DNA of 64,000 bases, from positions 3,100,001 through 3,164,000 of the forward strand of contig OZ241749.1 of NCBI GenBank assembly GCA_965200945.1, in the 5' to 3' direction. The position numbers and the translations under genes were made by a program. The notes below the pieces were generated by a model that was given only the letters and a program-made list of their open reading frames with translations, was not told where the DNA came from and ran no database searches. Position 1 is the first letter of the stretch. Each line of letters starts with the position of its first letter. Of this stretch, positions 1 through 9,951 are shown in pieces. Origin of the DNA: JADCRZ01 sp965200945 (GTDB lineage: Bacteria > Bacteroidota > Bacteroidia > Chitinophagales > Chitinophagaceae).

Positions 1-1495
1 TGGCGGCCACACGCAGGGTATTGGTAGCAAGATCCCAGCGGTTGATAGGGATGGCATGTGTGTTCAGCTCCTGGAAGCGGGTCTGGTAATTTACCCTCGA
101 TTCGAAACTCAGGCCTTTGAACAGGTTCAGCGTGGCATACAGCGTGGTGTTAAAGCGGCTGACCCGGTTGCTACCGCCGGTGCCGGCCGTGTAGGCAGCG
201 ATGTTGTTGGCGGTGATGGATTCCTCCGGTGCGGTCGGATAGCCGTACCTGCCGTTATAGACCGGGTAAAGGCCTGGCGAGGTCTGGTTCAGGAAGGTGA
301 ACACATTGTCGGTGTTGGCCAGCCCGAAGGTCTGCATGGAGGCAAAGGTCTGCGTACCCAGCGTGATGAACCGGTTTATCTTTGCTTCCACGTTCGCACG
401 CAGCTGGTACCGTTCCGTGCCGGTATTGTTCATGATGCCCGGGTTGTTGAGGTAGTTCATGGAGAGCAGGTACAGCACCTTGTCGCCGCCGCCGCTCACA
501 GAGATGTTGTGGCTTTGCGCTGTTTTATGGGTGAACACCGCGTCGTACCAATCGGTGTTGGGGTGTGAGAGCCAGTTGGGTACGCCGATGGAATTGGTAT
601 CGTTGGGATGGGCGTTGGCCGTCTCCCATTCCTGTATACGCGCATCGGGGAACTGCACGGCCTGTCCCAGGTTGCGCAGTCCTTGGTTGATCAGCCGCAT
701 ATGACGGGGATAATCCGTCACAAACCGGATCTTGTTGATCGGCTCCGTCTGCGACACGTATCCGTTGTAGGTCACGGATGTCTTGTTGCGCGATCCTTTT
801 TTGGTGGTAACCAGGATAACCCCGTTGGCAGCCAGCGAGCCGTAGATGGCTGCCGAGGCCGCATCTTTCAGCACCGAGATCGACTGCACATCGTCCGGAT
901 TCACCGCATCCATGGAACTGATGATGCCGTCTACCAGTACCAGCGGGTCGCTGTTGTTGAGCGTGCCTGTGCCGCGCACGCGGATGGAAGCGCCATCAGC
1001 CCCCGGCTTGCCGGAAGTCTGCCGCACGGAAACGCCCGGAGCCAATCCTGCCAGGGCGGATGACACGTTCAGCACCGGCCGTGCGGCCAGGTCTTCGGCG
1101 CTGATAGAGGCAACCGATCCGGTCAGGTTTACTTTTTTCTGGGTGGCATAACCCACCACTACAACATCGTTGAGGGCCCCAGTGGTAGAGGTGAGCATGA
1201 TCGGAAAAGCGGTTTCGGTGCCAACGGGTACTTCTTTGGCCTGATAGTTCACCGAAGAGACCACCAGTGTGGCGCCGGCGGGAACGGAAAGGGTGAATTT
1301 GCCGGCATCGCTGGTACTTGTGCCTCCGGTGCCGTTCTTTACGCTCACCGATACACCGGCTACCGGTTTACCGGTTTCGTCGGTTACGGTGCCCGTAATT
1401 GTACGAAGCTGGGCAACCAGCGTGAAAGGAAAAATGAGAAGGCTCGCCAGGCAGACAAGCAGGACAGGTAAAAAAGATCGTCGGATCTGTTTCAT
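1..1495 (-). CDS. SusC/RagA-type TonB-dependent outer-membrane receptor, N-terminal part (runs off the window)
   Basis: The reading frame is open from an ATG at 1495 to the left edge, giving about 498 residues; the rest of the barrel lies outside. The protein starts with a signal peptide (about residues 1-28, ending near LVAQ). A CarboxypepD_reg domain follows (TITGTVTDETGKPVAG onward), then the SusC-type link DVVVVGYATQKK, then a plug domain with RVRGTGTLNNSDPLVLVDG and KDAASAAIYG. Known family role: TonB-driven import of oligosaccharides with a SusD lipoprotein lid. No SusD is visible because it would lie downstream, beyond position 1. There is no STN domain, so a hybrid sensor rather than a FecR-type anti-sigma factor is expected to control it. 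The divergent neighbour at 1848 is exactly such a sensor. The family is clear; the substrate cannot be read from this part. Confidence 0.93.
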   Translation of the reverse strand, partial: MKQIRRSFLPVLLVCLASLLIFPFTLVAQLRTITGTVTDETGKPVAGVSVSVKNGTGGTSTSDAGKFTLSVPAGATLVVSSVNYQAKEVPVGTETAFPIMLTSTTGALNDVVVVGYATQKKVNLTGSVASISAEDLAARPVLNVSSALAGLAPGVSVRQTSGKPGADGASIRVRGTGTLNNSDPLVLVDGIISSMDAVNPDDVQSISVLKDAASAAIYGSLAANGVILVTTKKGSRNKTSVTYNGYVSQTEPINKIRFVTDYPRHMRLINQGLRNLGQAVQFPDARIQEWETANAHPNDTNSIGVPNWLSHPNTDWYDAVFTHKTAQSHNISVSGGGDKVLYLLSMNYLNNPGIMNNTGTERYQLRANVEAKINRFITLGTQTFASMQTFGLANTDNVFTFLNQTSPGLYPVYNGRYGYPTAPEESITANNIAAYTAGTGGSNRVSRFNTTLYATLNLFKGLSFESRVNYQTRFQELNTHAIPINRWDLATNTLRVAA

Positions 1496-1847
1496 AAGCA
1501 AAAGCATTTCAGTGAGGTGATCGGCAGTCAAAAAGTGGAAAACAGGAAGCGGCTTTCCGGCACACAAATAAGGGATAGTATGCCGTTGAGGCGGGTGAGA
1601 ATCCTAAATTTTTAGGGTGATTATTATAAACACGATCATAACAAGCTAACAATCAAATAAATAAAAATTATTTTTTAACCGGATCCTTTAAAATTTCAAC
1701 CCATTCCAGGTGGCTGTCAGGGTAATAACGGCATAAATCCCGGGGATCGGCTCTTTAAATGATGTAATTTTAAATCTGTTTCCACCCCTGTAATCAGCGT
1801 GGAATACTCCTTTAAATCATTGGCTTCCGGTACCGGTGGAACCTGCT
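1496..1847. promoter_or_regulatory. Divergent promoter region between susC-like gene and hybrid sensor, with a 14-bp dyad
   Basis: These 352 bases have no gene and are clearly A/T-richer than the flanks, as expected for two divergent promoters. A perfect inverted repeat CCTAAA-TT-TTTAGG lies at 1603-1616, 108 bp before the receptor ATG and about 230 bp before the sensor start. It is a candidate operator for the hybrid regulator (inference). No convincing TAnnTTTG box was found for either gene. Confidence 0.45.
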
Positions 1848-4800
1848 ATGAATAACAAGCGTGCTTCTTTACGGCGTATGTTCGGATGGAAAAGGGTCAC
1901 CGGCCTGCTGGCGACGCTGACCTGGCTGCTCCGTGTGCAAGCACAGGCGCCGGAATTTCATCACCTTACCGTGGAAAACGGGTTATCGCACAATGCGGTG
2001 CTAGCCATCGCGCAGGACAGCCGGGGCTTTATGTGGTATGGTACCGAAATCGGGCTGAACCGCTACGACGGCCACCGGTTCAGGGTCTACAAGACCAGCC
2101 GCACCGACACCAGCACCCTTTCCGACAACAACATCCTTGCGCTTCTTCCCGATTCCGGCGGTGTTGTATGGGCGGGCACCGCCGGCGGGTTAAACCGCTA
2201 CGACCCTGCTACCGATGCGTTCACCCGGATCCGCCTGGCAGCTTCCCCGGCTTCCGCCAACATCACCTGCCTGTACAAGGACCGGCACGGCCGCATCTGG
2301 GCCGGCACGGGCAACGGGCTTTACTTGCTCACCGACCGGCTGCACAACACCTTCCGCCTTTTCTACCGCACCGATCCCGTTCAGTCCGGGAGCACCAATA
2401 CCATACGAAGCGTTTTTGAAGACTTTACGGGCAATTTGTGGATCGGCAGCAATACGGGCCTCACCTGTCTTTTCGCCGGAAAGGGTGTCCGCCGGCGGGA
2501 AACGTTCCGGTCCGACCCTGATCTGCCGGGCAGCATCAGCGCCAACTATATCACCAGCATTGCAGAAGACCACCGCCACCGGCTCTGGGTAGGCACGAGC
2601 AACAACGGGCTTAACCTCCTGGATCGTGCCACCAGCCGGTTTACCCGTTTCGTGCAGGCAGGCTACGATCCGGCAGGACTGGCCAATAACCATGTCCGCA
2701 AAATTCTTTGCGACCGGAAAGGGAAACTGTGGATCGGTACGCAGGAAGGGCTGACCCTGCTCGACCCGGACACATACCGCATGGCATCATACCGGCATCA
2801 GGCAGAACATCCGAAAAGCCTCAGCCAGAACTCTATCTACAGTCTCTTCGAAGACCGGGCAGGTTCCGTCTGGGTCGGCACCTACTTCGGCGGCGTGAAC
2901 CAGGCAGATCCTTTTTCCACGCCCTTTGTAGTGATGCGGAGCCGCGAAGAAGCCGCCAGTCTCAGCAACAACGTGATCAGCAGCATCGCGGAAGATTCTG
3001 TAAACAACTTCTGGATCGGTACGGAAGGCGGCGGCCTTAACCGGTACGATCCGCAGACCGGACGGTTCACTGCCTTTACCACCAGCGCCACCAATCCTGC
3101 ATCGCTGGCCTCCAACCTGATCAAAGTAGTGTATTGCGACCACGATGGCCAGATCTGGGCAGGCACGCATGGCGGAGGCCTTAACCTCTATGACCGGAAA
3201 GCAAACACCTTCAAACGTTTTTTCTACAGGGAAAACGATGCGGAATCACTGGCGGGAGAAGTGCTTTCCCTGCTGGAAGACAGCCAGAACCGCTTTTGGG
3301 CCGGCACCAACAGCGGCCTGCGGGTGTTTAAACGGAAAGGGACCCGCCTGGAGCCATGGCCAGATACCATCCTGGCAGCACAGGGGGCACGAAAGATCGC
3401 CCGTTCGCTCCTGGAAGATTCACGGCACCGGATCTGGATAGGCACCAACAGCGGACTTTTCCTGTTACAGGATGGAAAGATGCGGGAATTGAGTGCGGGG
3501 TTCATCAACTGCATACAGGAAGACAGCAGGGGTAACATCTGGGCCGGACTGAACTATGGAGGCCTGTCGCTGTTCGATACGGCCCGCCAGCGGCTTGTGT
3601 GTTTTACCCGGCAGGACGGACTGCAGAACCGCAATGTGATCGGCATCCTGGAAGACGGCCGCCACCATCTCTGGCTCAGCACCGACAACGGTCTCTTCCG
3701 GCTAGATCCGGATCACAGGCAACTGTACCGTTACACCGTCAGCGACGGGCTGGCCGACAATGCATTCAACTACAACTCGTATTTCCACGACAGCCACGGT
3801 GAATTTTACTGTGGAGGCTACAACGGCCTCACCCGATTTTTTCCGGACCGGATCACCCTCGACAGCATACCCGCATCCCTGGTGTTCACAGGACTGAAGT
3901 TACGAAACCAGCCTGTGGCCTTACATGGGCCAGACGGGATCCTGAAAAAAGACATCGGCAGTCTTCATGAGTTGCGGTTCAGGCACGATCAGGATGTTTT
4001 CACCATCGAGTTTGCTTTGCTAAATTTTGTAAAGAGCAGCAAAAACAGGTATGCCTACCGGTTAGAAGGGGTCGACAAAGCCTGGCTGGAAACAGGCACT
4101 CCGGAAGTCACTTATCCCAACCTGCCCCCGGGCACCTACACCTTCCGGGTAAAGGGGGCCAACAACGACGGATTCTGGAGCCGGCCCTCCGTGCTCACGA
4201 TCAGGCTGCTGCCGCCTTTCTGGCTTACGTGGTGGGCAGAAATGATCTACGTGCTGCTAGCGGCAGGCGTCTGCTTTCTGGTGGTCAGGTATTTGTTTTT
4301 GAAGGCGCTGTTCCGGAAGGAAGAGGAGCTGCACCAGGTAAAGCTGAACTTTTTCACCAATATCTCGCATGAGATCCGCACCCACCTGACGCTGATCAAC
4401 GTGCCGCTCGAGAAGATCGGCGATGCGCCGGAGCTGAGTTCCGCCACCCGCCGGCAACTGCAGACTGCGCGCAGGAGCGCCGGCCAGCTTTTCGACCTGG
4501 TAAGCGAGCTCATGGATTTTCGAAAGGCAGATACCCGGCACCTGCAGCTCCACACCGGCTGTTTTAACCTGAATCAATTTCTGTCGGGTATCTGCGACGG
4601 CTTCAGGGAAGTGGCCTCGTCAAAAAACATCTCCCTCCTCTTCCATGCCGCCCTGCATGATCCGGAAGCCTTTTTCGACAAGGAACAGATGGCCAAGGTA
4701 TTTTATAACCTGCTCTCCAACGCATTCAAGTTCACTCCTTCCGGCGGGCGGGTGGAGGTGCGGGTGGAAGAAGAAAAAGAGCGCTTCCGGCTTACCGTGA

Positions 4801-5906
4801 CCGACAACGGAAGAGGCATTTCGCCGGACCACCTGCAGAACCTGTTCACCAATTTCTTCCAGGTGGCCGACCATGGCTTTCAAAATACCGGCTACGGCAT
4901 CGGCCTGGCCCTGTCCCGCAACATTGTCGAGTTGCATAAAGGCACGATCGGAGTGGAAAGTGAGCCTGCCGCAGCGGGGAAGCAAGGCAGTACCCGTTTT
5001 ACCGTCCTCCTTCTGAAAGGCGATGAACATCTTGAAGTCAGCATCCATCACACAAAGACTGATGTGATGGGCACCCCGCCGCCTGCAACGGCCCCGGCCA
5101 TCACGCTGCAACCGGATACCCTGAACAAAGCGTTTACCGTGATGGTGATAGAAGACCATGCAGCACTGCGCGCGCTGATCAGCAGCGTGTTGCAGGGAGG
5201 CTATCGGATCCTGGAATACGAAGACGGCGCTGCCGGATGGTATGCGGCGGCCGCACAGCTGCCCGATCTGGTGATCAGTGACGTAATGATGCCGGGCCTG
5301 GACGGGTTCACGCTCTGTACGAAACTAAAAACGGACCCGCGGACGAGTCATATCCCGGTGATCTTGCTCACCGCCCGGGATGCTCCGGCCGACCAGGTCA
5401 GCGGACTGGAAAGGGGCGCCGACATCTATATGACCAAACCGTTCAACACCCGCGTGCTTGAGCTGCATGTACGTAACCTGATCGATCTGCAGGAAAAGCT
5501 GCGCCGGAAGTTCAGCGAAAACATTGTAGCAGCGGAAGCAGCCGAGACAACTGCAGCTTCCGCATCGCTCACTGAAACATGGATGAATCCGGTAGACCGT
5601 GACTTTATGCAGCAGGTGATGAACATCATCGACGCGCATCTTGACGACCCGGCATTCGGTGTGGACATGCTGGCACGAAAGGTGGCCATGAGTCAGCCGG
5701 TGCTTTATAAAAAGCTCAAGGCGCTGACAAACATGTCGGTCAACGAATTCATCAAAACGCTTCGCCTCAAAAAAGCCGCTACCCTCCTCCAGAAGAAGCA
5801 GCTTGCCGTATATGAGGTCGCTTATGCCGTCGGCTACCTGGACCGCAAATATTTCAGCCGCGAATTCAAAAAGCAGTTCGGCAAGACACCCTCCGAGTGG
5901 AGCTAA
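1848..5906 (+). CDS. Hybrid two-component system sensor/regulator (HTCS): periplasmic propeller, histidine kinase, receiver, AraC
   Basis: This single protein of about 1352 residues senses a glycan fragment in the periplasm and acts as transcription factor in the cytoplasm. Order: signal/anchor (1-33), about fourteen Reg_prop beta-propeller repeats (W.GT..GL patterns, 40-660), Y_Y_Y domain (about 717-776), membrane helix (794-817), HisKA (827-900, His841), HATPase (947-1054, DNGRGIS and GYGIGLAL), receiver (1094-1210, Asp1145 in ISDVMMPG) and AraC HTH (1264-1352). Odd point: the H-box reads HEIRTHLTLI, where the family has HE.RTPLTLI; codon 4383-4385 is CAC instead of CCN. I chose ATG 1848 because it gives a clean signal peptide; an in-frame GTG at 1836 would add four residues. 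It faces the susC-like gene at 1495 and probably controls it and the CE15 gene downstream. Confidence 0.95.
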   Translation: MNNKRASLRRMFGWKRVTGLLATLTWLLRVQAQAPEFHHLTVENGLSHNAVLAIAQDSRGFMWYGTEIGLNRYDGHRFRVYKTSRTDTSTLSDNNILALLPDSGGVVWAGTAGGLNRYDPATDAFTRIRLAASPASANITCLYKDRHGRIWAGTGNGLYLLTDRLHNTFRLFYRTDPVQSGSTNTIRSVFEDFTGNLWIGSNTGLTCLFAGKGVRRRETFRSDPDLPGSISANYITSIAEDHRHRLWVGTSNNGLNLLDRATSRFTRFVQAGYDPAGLANNHVRKILCDRKGKLWIGTQEGLTLLDPDTYRMASYRHQAEHPKSLSQNSIYSLFEDRAGSVWVGTYFGGVNQADPFSTPFVVMRSREEAASLSNNVISSIAEDSVNNFWIGTEGGGLNRYDPQTGRFTAFTTSATNPASLASNLIKVVYCDHDGQIWAGTHGGGLNLYDRKANTFKRFFYRENDAESLAGEVLSLLEDSQNRFWAGTNSGLRVFKRKGTRLEPWPDTILAAQGARKIARSLLEDSRHRIWIGTNSGLFLLQDGKMRELSAGFINCIQEDSRGNIWAGLNYGGLSLFDTARQRLVCFTRQDGLQNRNVIGILEDGRHHLWLSTDNGLFRLDPDHRQLYRYTVSDGLADNAFNYNSYFHDSHGEFYCGGYNGLTRFFPDRITLDSIPASLVFTGLKLRNQPVALHGPDGILKKDIGSLHELRFRHDQDVFTIEFALLNFVKSSKNRYAYRLEGVDKAWLETGTPEVTYPNLPPGTYTFRVKGANNDGFWSRPSVLTIRLLPPFWLTWWAEMIYVLLAAGVCFLVVRYLFLKALFRKEEELHQVKLNFFTNISHEIRTHLTLINVPLEKIGDAPELSSATRRQLQTARRSAGQLFDLVSELMDFRKADTRHLQLHTGCFNLNQFLSGICDGFREVASSKNISLLFHAALHDPEAFFDKEQMAKVFYNLLSNAFKFTPSGGRVEVRVEEEKERFRLTVTDNGRGISPDHLQNLFTNFFQVADHGFQNTGYGIGLALSRNIVELHKGTIGVESEPAAAGKQGSTRFTVLLLKGDEHLEVSIHHTKTDVMGTPPPATAPAITLQPDTLNKAFTVMVIEDHAALRALISSVLQGGYRILEYEDGAAGWYAAAAQLPDLVISDVMMPGLDGFTLCTKLKTDPRTSHIPVILLTARDAPADQVSGLERGADIYMTKPFNTRVLELHVRNLIDLQEKLRRKFSENIVAAEAAETTAASASLTETWMNPVDRDFMQQVMNIIDAHLDDPAFGVDMLARKVAMSQPVLYKKLKALTNMSVNEFIKTLRLKKAATLLQKKQLAVYEVAYAVGYLDRKYFSREFKKQFGKTPSEWS

Positions 5907-5930
5907 GACGCTGCCTTCTCTTTTGAGCTC

Positions 5931-5944
5931 AAAAAATAATCAGA
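5931..5944. other. 14-bp perfect palindrome in convergent gap, possible terminator
   Basis: TTTTGAGCTCAAAA is a perfect palindrome, 25 bp after the sensor stop codon and 46 bp from the end of the opposing esterase gene. It has A/T runs on both sides. It may help end transcription in both directions, but the stem is A/T-rich and lacks a real loop, so this is weak. Confidence 0.25.
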
Positions 5945-5989
5945 AACAGCAAGGCTTTTATGCATCAGGCAACCTTTTCCAGCTCATCT

Positions 5990-7240
5990 TCACCTGAAGT
6001 ACTTGTCCATAAAGTTCATGTATTGCTCCCAGTCGTACGGAAGTACGTTGTGTTTGCCGGGGCGGATGTGGTAGGCGACCCGGGCTACGGCGGGCTGGCC
6101 GAGCGGGGGCAGCTGCATGACGGGCAGTCCGGGCTTGCCCAGGAAGCGATAGACCGGGCTCACGGCCAGGGCGCCCAGGAATTCGCCTTCCGGGTCGGAA
6201 TTCTTGTCCTCTTCGGCGCTGGCGATATAGAGTGGCCGGGGCGCTATCAGGGACATCATCATGTGCTGGTCGAAAGGCAGGATGGTATCCCGGTCGATAT
6301 ATTTCCTGAAATTGGCGCAAAACCAATGCGGGAACGAAGTGCATAAGCGTTTGATGTTCTCGCCCATGCCATGCCGGAACAGCTTGGCGCCGCCGGCGCC
6401 CGACTCGTTGCTGATCACAACCGGAAAGCGTTCATCGGTGGCGCCGGCCCACAACGCCGCTTTGCCCAGCCGCGAAAATCCGAATACGGCCACCTTTTTT
6501 GCATTGACCGCCTTGTCCGTTTCCAGGTAATCGAGCGCCCGGCTGAGTGCCCACGCCCACGCTCCCACCGTGCTGAAATTGTCGCCCCTGCCTTCGAGCC
6601 CGGGATAGATGGATTGCACGCCGTTCCTGAAACCATCGTCATAGTCAGGATCGATGTCACCCCGGTAAATGGTGGCATATCCGTACCCATGCTGCAGGGT
6701 CATATTCACATCCCATCCGCTGGCGGTATCGCCGCGACTCAATTCCGTAGCCCGGTTGTTCACCACGCCTTTGCCCGATTTTTCCATCCAGCTGGTGGAG
6801 ATCCTGATCCCCGTATCGGGTGCAACGGTGTGGTTGCCGCTGAAGTTCAGTCCCAGCACCACCGGAACCGGGCCTACGCTCCCGTTGGGAAGATAAAGCA
6901 GCATATCCATATGCGGCCCGTCGGGCTTGCCGTTGAAGTAGATGGTGACCTGCTCGCGGGTGGCCTTGCCGTTCAGCGCCTGTTTGTTAAGATCAAAGAC
7001 TTTGAAGGTCATGTTCGCCGGCCTGCCCGGCATCACCCCGTACATCTCATGGGTAAACAAGTCGATCAGTTCTTTGCGCCGGTCGCGCCATTGTTTGGGG
7101 CCGGTTACCTTTTTCCCGTTGTTCATCACCAGCGGATCGGGCAGGTTTTGCATGCCTGCTACCGCTTGCGCGAGGCCGGCTGACCTGCAGAAGGCTACCA
7201 TCACAACGATAAGAAAAGACCGGATCAGGGATCGCTTCAT
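5990..7240 (-). CDS. CE15-like glucuronoyl methylesterase (secreted)
   Basis: This 416-residue alpha/beta hydrolase has a signal peptide (about 1-24). The motif GFSRLGKAALWAGA around Ser256, Glu279 in SNESGAGG and His397 in PGKHN match the serine, glutamate and histidine positions of carbohydrate esterase family 15. Known CE15 enzymes cleave the ester between 4-O-methyl-glucuronic acid of xylan and lignin alcohols. The FSR..K motif separates it from ordinary acetyl xylan esterases, which have GxSQGG-type elbows. It is convergent with the hybrid sensor and next to a susC-like gene, so it fits a locus for decorated xylan (inference). Its start, ATG 7240, gives the only sensible signal peptide. 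Family confidence is good; the exact ester is not provable from sequence. Confidence 0.85.
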   Translation of the reverse strand: MKRSLIRSFLIVVMVAFCRSAGLAQAVAGMQNLPDPLVMNNGKKVTGPKQWRDRRKELIDLFTHEMYGVMPGRPANMTFKVFDLNKQALNGKATREQVTIYFNGKPDGPHMDMLLYLPNGSVGPVPVVLGLNFSGNHTVAPDTGIRISTSWMEKSGKGVVNNRATELSRGDTASGWDVNMTLQHGYGYATIYRGDIDPDYDDGFRNGVQSIYPGLEGRGDNFSTVGAWAWALSRALDYLETDKAVNAKKVAVFGFSRLGKAALWAGATDERFPVVISNESGAGGAKLFRHGMGENIKRLCTSFPHWFCANFRKYIDRDTILPFDQHMMMSLIAPRPLYIASAEEDKNSDPEGEFLGALAVSPVYRFLGKPGLPVMQLPPLGQPAVARVAYHIRPGKHNVLPYDWEQYMNFMDKYFR

Positions 7241-7329
7241 AAAAGCTAAAATAGATCATTTCCGGCGAATCGGTCAGTGCCGGCAACACGGTTGAATTGT
7301 ACTCCTCAGGAGGCACGGGAGCTACGCAG

Positions 7330-7353
7330 AAAGACGCCACGCAAGGCGTCTTT
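7330..7353. repeat. Dispersed hairpin repeat, copy 1 (GACGCC arms, 6-base loop)
   Basis: Arms AAAGACGCC and GGCGTCTTT are perfectly complementary and enclose the six bases ACGCAA. It lies between two minus-strand genes. Related hairpins with the same arms and the same loop length are at 11351, 20378 and 63744, so this is a dispersed intergenic repeat rather than a gene-specific terminator. Confidence 0.7.
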
Positions 7354-7380
7354 TAAAAAAGAATCCGTTTTTATTTTTGA

Positions 7381-9951
7381 TTATTTCAACGCATACGTAA
7401 CCGACGAGTAATAAAAATCGCCGATCTGCGGACCGCCGAGGATGGAATAGTAATAATGATTGGTGAGGTTGGAAGCACCGAGCCGGAGACCGATGCCGGG
7501 TTTCACGAATTTGTAACTGACCTGCGCATCGAGTGTTCCATAGGAATGTACGTTTCCGTTCACAATGAACGACTGCCAGTAGTAGGTACTCTGCCAGCGG
7601 TAGGTAACACGCGCACCGAAATTCTTTACGATGTTTTCATTTCCGGCGGATGTGCTGGTCATCCATTTTGGCGTATTGAAGCCGTCTTCCAGTCCGTCGT
7701 TGTTGGTCTTTCTATCGAGCCGCGCTAGGGTGAGGTTGCTGCTCACCGAGTAGCCGCGGGGAAGCTCGTAGCGCACGCTAATGGCGCCGCCGTAGTTATA
7801 CACGGTGGTGCGCGAGTTGGTCCACATGCGGTAGCGGTCCTGCAGTTTCGTATCATTCATGTAAAAAGGAATGGAATCGGCGATCGCAGTTTTAGGAATG
7901 TTCATCTCCACCTGCGCAATAAAATTGTTGTAGCGGTTGTAATAGACATCCAGGTCTACGAACAGCTTCGAATCAAAGAACAATCCCTTGTAACCGGCCT
8001 CGAACGAATTGACCATTTCGGGTTTGAGATACGTATAGCTGTTGCGCTTCAGCAGTGCCTGGTTCTTTATGATCGCGGCATCTTTGCTGAGCCCGCCGGT
8101 GTTCACGTCTTTTGTAACGGCCGCCCTGAAGGCATCGATCGAGTTGCGCAGGTAGGCGTTCTCGAAGATGCCGTTCGACATCACCCTCAGTCCGCCCACT
8201 CTTTTTACGCCGCCGCTGTTCACATTCGAGTAAGCTTCAAAAATACTGGGGAACCGGTAGCCCGTCTGATAAGAAACGCGGAAATTATGACTGAGCGAAG
8301 GGGAGTATACGGCCGAGAGGCGGGGGTTCACCGTGGCACTGAAATAGTCGTTCTTATCCATCCGCAAAATGGCGGTCAGGCTCAGCTTGTCTTTTGCGAG
8401 TTTCTTGTTGAGCGATACAAACCCGCCGGTTTTGGTGTAGATGATATTGTCATACGCTTTTCCTTTCACCGGGTTGATGAAATAGTTGCCATCCGGACCG
8501 ATGACGAAGGTGCGGCGATCAAAACCGACGAGCAGGTTCACATGCAGACGCTTGCGCAGGGAAGCGAGCAGGTGCTCGGTAAGGTTGATCTGTCCTTCCA
8601 CGTGCAGGATGCTTGCTTTTACGCGGAGGGCGGCGCCGATGTCCCAGTTGTTGATATCTTTCAGGCGGTTGAAGCGCTGGATAAACGCAGGGGACCCCGG
8701 CTGGAACCGGCCCTGGTCGGCCACCGAGCGGGCCGTCATATGTGCCTGTGCCACCGGCTGTCCGCCTGTAACGGCACTGTTGAAAGCGTTGGTGTAATCG
8801 CTGAACCAGGGATCGTCCTTTTTGGCATCCTTGTCGATGTTCTCCGCGATCGAACGCAGGTTGTACGACTTACCGGTGTTCTCATTGTTCCAGTAGGCCT
8901 TTACCTCGATGGAGGGGGAAGTCAGCTGCAGGCTGTGCTGCTGTATGATATAATCCTGCAGGTAGAACCGGTTCGAACGCTGGTACACGTTGTTGAGCAC
9001 CGCAAAACGGTAGCCATACTGCAGCTGCAGTTTCGGCCGGATGCGGTAATACAGGGCCGCATCCCCCTTGATGTTTTGCAGCGTGTAGTCTACCAGCTGC
9101 TTTTCAAAATAGCCGGTGCGTGCCACCACATAATTTTTTCCGTTCAGTGTGAGCGTGCGCCTGTTGGCCGATTCGTTGCCGTAGCCGCTCACAGGATCAA
9201 GTCCGGGGTTGTTGGCGCCGGTGAGGCCCGTGGTCACGTTGGCGCCGGCGTTGAGGTCAGAATGGTCATCCGCGATCCAGTCGTACCCCCGGCTGAAGGT
9301 GCCGTTCAACTTGAACGCGAATTTCGAAGACAGCGCTCTGGCGATGCGCAGGCTGGTCTCGGTGAAGATTCGGGCGCCGCTGTTCGGATCGGCCACGTGG
9401 TTCACGCCGGTCTTCTGTTGTATTCTGACGCCCTGGTAGGTGAACGCATCTTTGGTGGCAAAGTTCACCAGCCCGTTGATGGTGTTCATGCCATAGAGGG
9501 CAGACGCGGCGCCCGAGATGATCTCCGCGCTTCGCATATCCAGATCACCTGGCGCGAGGGCCGTGCCGATGGCGCTGCCGATATGGGGCGACTGGATATC
9601 GATCCCGTCTACCAGCTGGGCAAAGCGAACGTTGGTGGTGTTGGAGAATCCCCGGGTGTTGATCACGCGGAAGCCGAGACTGGGAGTGATGATCTGCACG
9701 CCTTTAACGTTTTCCAGGGCATCGTAGGCGGAGAAGGCGGCCGAGGTACGCAGATCGGCATTGCTGACCTTGTCGATGCTCACCGGCGACTGCAGCAGCC
9801 GCTCACTCATTTTGGAGGCGGAGACCACCACATCGTTGAGAATGGATACTTTGACGGTATCGGCTTTGGCGGAAAGGCTGGAAGTATCCTGAGCGTACAC
9901 CTGAGCGATACAAAAGTAACAGCAGGCAAGCAGGGTAGCAACTCTTCTCAT
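7381..9951 (-). CDS. TonB-dependent outer-membrane receptor (non-SusC type)
   Basis: The 856-residue protein has a signal peptide (about 1-20, ending VYAQ). It lacks a CarboxypepD_reg domain. A plug begins at DVVVSASKMSERLLQSPVSI, with an NTRGFSNTTNVRFAQLVDG segment and SGAASALYGMNTINGLVN typical of plug domains. A large C-terminal barrel follows, with many aromatic alternating strands. Such receptors import metal chelates, vitamins or small organic ligands using TonB. There is no partner SusD. Upstream on the same strand lies a sulfite-oxidase-family molybdoenzyme and, divergently, modABC, so a ligand connected with molybdenum or sulfur is conceivable but unproven. A hairpin-rich leader precedes it (9952-10063). 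Confidence 0.88.
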   Translation of the reverse strand: MRRVATLLACCYFCIAQVYAQDTSSLSAKADTVKVSILNDVVVSASKMSERLLQSPVSIDKVSNADLRTSAAFSAYDALENVKGVQIITPSLGFRVINTRGFSNTTNVRFAQLVDGIDIQSPHIGSAIGTALAPGDLDMRSAEIISGAASALYGMNTINGLVNFATKDAFTYQGVRIQQKTGVNHVADPNSGARIFTETSLRIARALSSKFAFKLNGTFSRGYDWIADDHSDLNAGANVTTGLTGANNPGLDPVSGYGNESANRRTLTLNGKNYVVARTGYFEKQLVDYTLQNIKGDAALYYRIRPKLQLQYGYRFAVLNNVYQRSNRFYLQDYIIQQHSLQLTSPSIEVKAYWNNENTGKSYNLRSIAENIDKDAKKDDPWFSDYTNAFNSAVTGGQPVAQAHMTARSVADQGRFQPGSPAFIQRFNRLKDINNWDIGAALRVKASILHVEGQINLTEHLLASLRKRLHVNLLVGFDRRTFVIGPDGNYFINPVKGKAYDNIIYTKTGGFVSLNKKLAKDKLSLTAILRMDKNDYFSATVNPRLSAVYSPSLSHNFRVSYQTGYRFPSIFEAYSNVNSGGVKRVGGLRVMSNGIFENAYLRNSIDAFRAAVTKDVNTGGLSKDAAIIKNQALLKRNSYTYLKPEMVNSFEAGYKGLFFDSKLFVDLDVYYNRYNNFIAQVEMNIPKTAIADSIPFYMNDTKLQDRYRMWTNSRTTVYNYGGAISVRYELPRGYSVSSNLTLARLDRKTNNDGLEDGFNTPKWMTSTSAGNENIVKNFGARVTYRWQSTYYWQSFIVNGNVHSYGTLDAQVSYKFVKPGIGLRLGASNLTNHYYYSILGGPQIGDFYYSSVTYALK

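Noticed and set aside
7330..7353. Hairpin considered as a simple terminator of the TonB receptor
   Set aside because: The same arms and loop length recur at gene starts elsewhere in the window and the T run is on the wrong strand.
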